Source: Bacteroidales bacterium UBA4284 (lineage in GTDB: Bacteria > Bacteroidota > Bacteroidia > Bacteroidales > UBA932). Taken from it: a stretch of 32,822 nucleotides of DNA. The position numbers and the translations under genes were made by a program. Positions 31,976-32,822 of the stretch are shown here, piece after piece. The stretch lies in the NCBI GenBank assembly GCA_002395925.1, contig DGVM01000021.1:1119-33940 (forward strand), given 5' to 3'. Below the pieces are notes generated by a model. It was not told the DNA's origin and did no database searches. It worked only from the letters and a program-made list of their open reading frames with translations. Within the stretch, counting starts at the first letter, position 1, and every line of letters begins with the position of its first letter.

Positions 31976-32212
31976 ATGAAGAAGGTTATCATTTCTATGG
32001 CAATTGCAGCTCTTTGCTTCTGCTCCTGCGGAAACAACAACAGCAGCAACAAGCAGTCTGAGGCAGAGGCCGCCAGCACCGAGTGCTGCGAGACCAAGGC
32101 TGAGGGCGAGTGCGACAAGTGCGCCGAAGGCGAGAACGCCGAGGGCGAATGTGGCAAATGCGCTGAGGGCGAGAACGCTGAGTGCGCTGGCAATTGCGAA
32201 AAGAGCGAGTAA
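31976..32212 (+). CDS. Cysteine-rich repeat lipoprotein
   Basis: A 78-residue lipoprotein. The start at 31976 gives the signal MKKVIISMAIAALCFCSC (lipobox cysteine at about 18). A polar Asn/Ser linker leads to a strongly acidic part holding two tandem 13-residue repeats, EGECxKCAEGENA, encoded by 39-bp units at 32102-32140 and 32141-32179, then a degenerate ECAGNC end. The CxxC pairs among glutamates suggest metal binding or disulfide chemistry at the envelope, as inference; no known family is recognised. It has its own promoter and a following terminator. Confidence 0.78.
   Translation: MKKVIISMAIAALCFCSCGNNNSSNKQSEAEAASTECCETKAEGECDKCAEGENAEGECGKCAEGENAECAGNCEKSE
32102..32179 (+). repeat. 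Two 39-bp tandem coding repeats (CxxC unit)
   Basis: Units 32102-32140 and 32141-32179 each encode EGEC-(D/G)-KCAEGENA. They differ at a few third positions, so the duplication is not brand new. Unit number may vary among strains. Confidence 0.85.
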
Positions 32213-32234
32213 GACTCACTCTCGAAAATCAAGA

Positions 32235-32260
32235 CGCGAGGTTTCCCCGCGCCTTTTTTT
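32235..32260 (+). terminator. Rho-independent terminator after the cysteine-rich lipoprotein
   Basis: CGCGAGG (32235-32241) pairs with CCCCGCG (32245-32251), with one mismatch and a TTT loop, then a run of seven T (32254-32260). It overlaps the upstream part of the next promoter. Confidence 0.75.
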
Positions 32261-32261
32261 G

Positions 32262-32269
32262 TATATTTG
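32262..32269 (+). promoter_or_regulatory. -7 promoter box of the last lipoprotein gene
   Basis: TATATTTG matches TAnnTTTG, right behind the T run of the terminator and 14 nt before the ATG at 32284. Confidence 0.65.
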
Positions 32270-32283
32270 CAAAAACAATTGAT

Positions 32284-32724
32284 ATGAAAAGGCTACTGCT
32301 GCTGATTCCGGTTTTAGTTCTGCTGGCTTCGTGTATCAATGAAGACGGCATCATGGTGCCGCTCCCCGATTCAATCAACCGGCAATGGATTTGCGACTAC
32401 TACGACGAGACCGATGGCGAGACCGAAATCATGCTTTGGGACTTCCGTGTGAAGAAAGGCTGCATAACATTCGTGTATTTCCATTCCGAGGAAGACATGG
32501 TAATGTTCCCTCAGTATTATAACTATCAGGAATACATCTACGAATACGACTGCCGCCTCAAGGACGGCATCTATACGGTTACCCTGCTGAACGACGAAGA
32601 CGGTAACCGCTTCTACTTTGCCGACATTACCTCAGAGTCTGCCATAGTAACCTCCGCCGCTGGCGACCAGTGGGTGCTGAGGCCCAGCCCGGTCTATGTT
32701 TCGGCTATCCCTATAGATTATTGA
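32284..32724 (+). CDS. Small hypothetical lipoprotein
   Basis: A 146-residue protein with a lipoprotein signal (MKRLLLLIPVLVLLASC, cysteine 17). The mature part is acidic and aromatic, with alternating strands (WICDYYDET, FVYFHSEEDMVM, YIYEYDCRL) that look like a small beta sandwich or lipocalin-like fold. I do not recognise a family. The start is chosen for the signal peptide and the promoter 14 nt upstream; a longer frame from 32182 crosses the terminator. Its TGA is the first part of the direct repeat that follows. Confidence 0.8.
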   Translation: MKRLLLLIPVLVLLASCINEDGIMVPLPDSINRQWICDYYDETDGETEIMLWDFRVKKGCITFVYFHSEEDMVMFPQYYNYQEYIYEYDCRLKDGIYTVTLLNDEDGNRFYFADITSESAIVTSAAGDQWVLRPSPVYVSAIPIDY

Positions 32725-32822
32725 GGCAGGGAGTCTGAGGGGAACGCCCCTTAGTCCCCTGGGGGTGCAGGGGGATAAGTATACCTGTCACAGATCAGAG
32801 GCAGGGAGTCTGAGGGGAACGC
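32723..32822. repeat. Direct repeat of 25 bp at 75-bp period, cut by window end
   Basis: A 25-bp sequence containing GGCAGGGAGTCTGAGGGG occurs identically at 32723-32747 and 32798-32822. The 50-nt spacer is G/C-rich with short palindromes (CCCCTGGGG). The second copy reaches the window edge, so a longer tandem array may continue. The first copy starts in the last gene's stop codon. Confidence 0.8.

Noticed and set aside
1..32822. CRISPR array, insertion sequence, integrase or reverse transcriptase
   Set aside because: No regularly spaced repeats with unique spacers and no transposase, integrase or RT motifs were found on either strand; the only spaced repeats are the 39-bp coding units and the 75-bp-period repeat at the end.

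Overview
The window looks like a high-G+C member of the Bacteroidales (Bacteroidota). This rests on the Rnf operon, the alaS/M23/MerR and rhomboid/Sua5 neighbourhoods, several lipoproteins with fimbrillin-like and FISUMP-type domains, and repeated use of the Bacteroidota promoter form TTTG-N19-TAnnTTTG. A Rikenellaceae-like or related uncultured gut lineage would fit, but genus cannot be told from the sequence alone.

Layout. 1-14.1 kb is dense, co-directional housekeeping: the 3' end of alaS; an unusual continuous LptG-Fmt fusion gene with an extra palindrome-rich segment inside Fmt; yraN; two tandem M23 peptidases; a MerR regulator; a coiled-coil zinc-ribbon protein; dnaB; an RseC-like gene with rnfBCDGEA; ispF; and tRNA-Gln(CTG) followed by a strong terminator. 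A cyclophilin lipoprotein follows.

14.9-23.7 kb is an accessory surface region that is visibly more A+T rich in its left half. Two divergent operons are found here. Each has a promoter -7 box, then 22-23 nt later a 42-43 codon ORF with a KPxYxxP motif and an acidic, glycine-containing tail, and then a large fimbrillin-like lipoprotein. One lipoprotein ends in leucine-rich repeats. The other has a FISUMP-Big2-FISUMP architecture and is followed by a YARHG-domain secreted protein. The matching architecture of the two operons is the best candidate here for an undescribed system.

23.7-28.0 kb carries an outer-membrane-barrel-like protein, an M15/DUF5715-like protein, a nitroreductase, a truncated glutathione peroxidase lipoprotein, a phospholipase-D lipoprotein and a YhhN-family membrane protein. 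28.1-32.0 kb is a tight operon: small membrane protein, mutL, rhomboid protease, Sua5/YrdC/TsaC and a YfcE-type phosphoesterase. The window ends with a cysteine-rich repeat lipoprotein, a small hypothetical lipoprotein, and the start of a 75-bp-period direct repeat.

The Rnf complex would couple ferredoxin oxidation to ion pumping. The lipid and envelope genes (LptG, M23, PLD, YhhN) and the divergent lipoproteins suggest an envelope-heavy neighbourhood. Several genes have a -7 box only 4-8 nt before the start codon, which suggests leaderless or nearly leaderless mRNAs.
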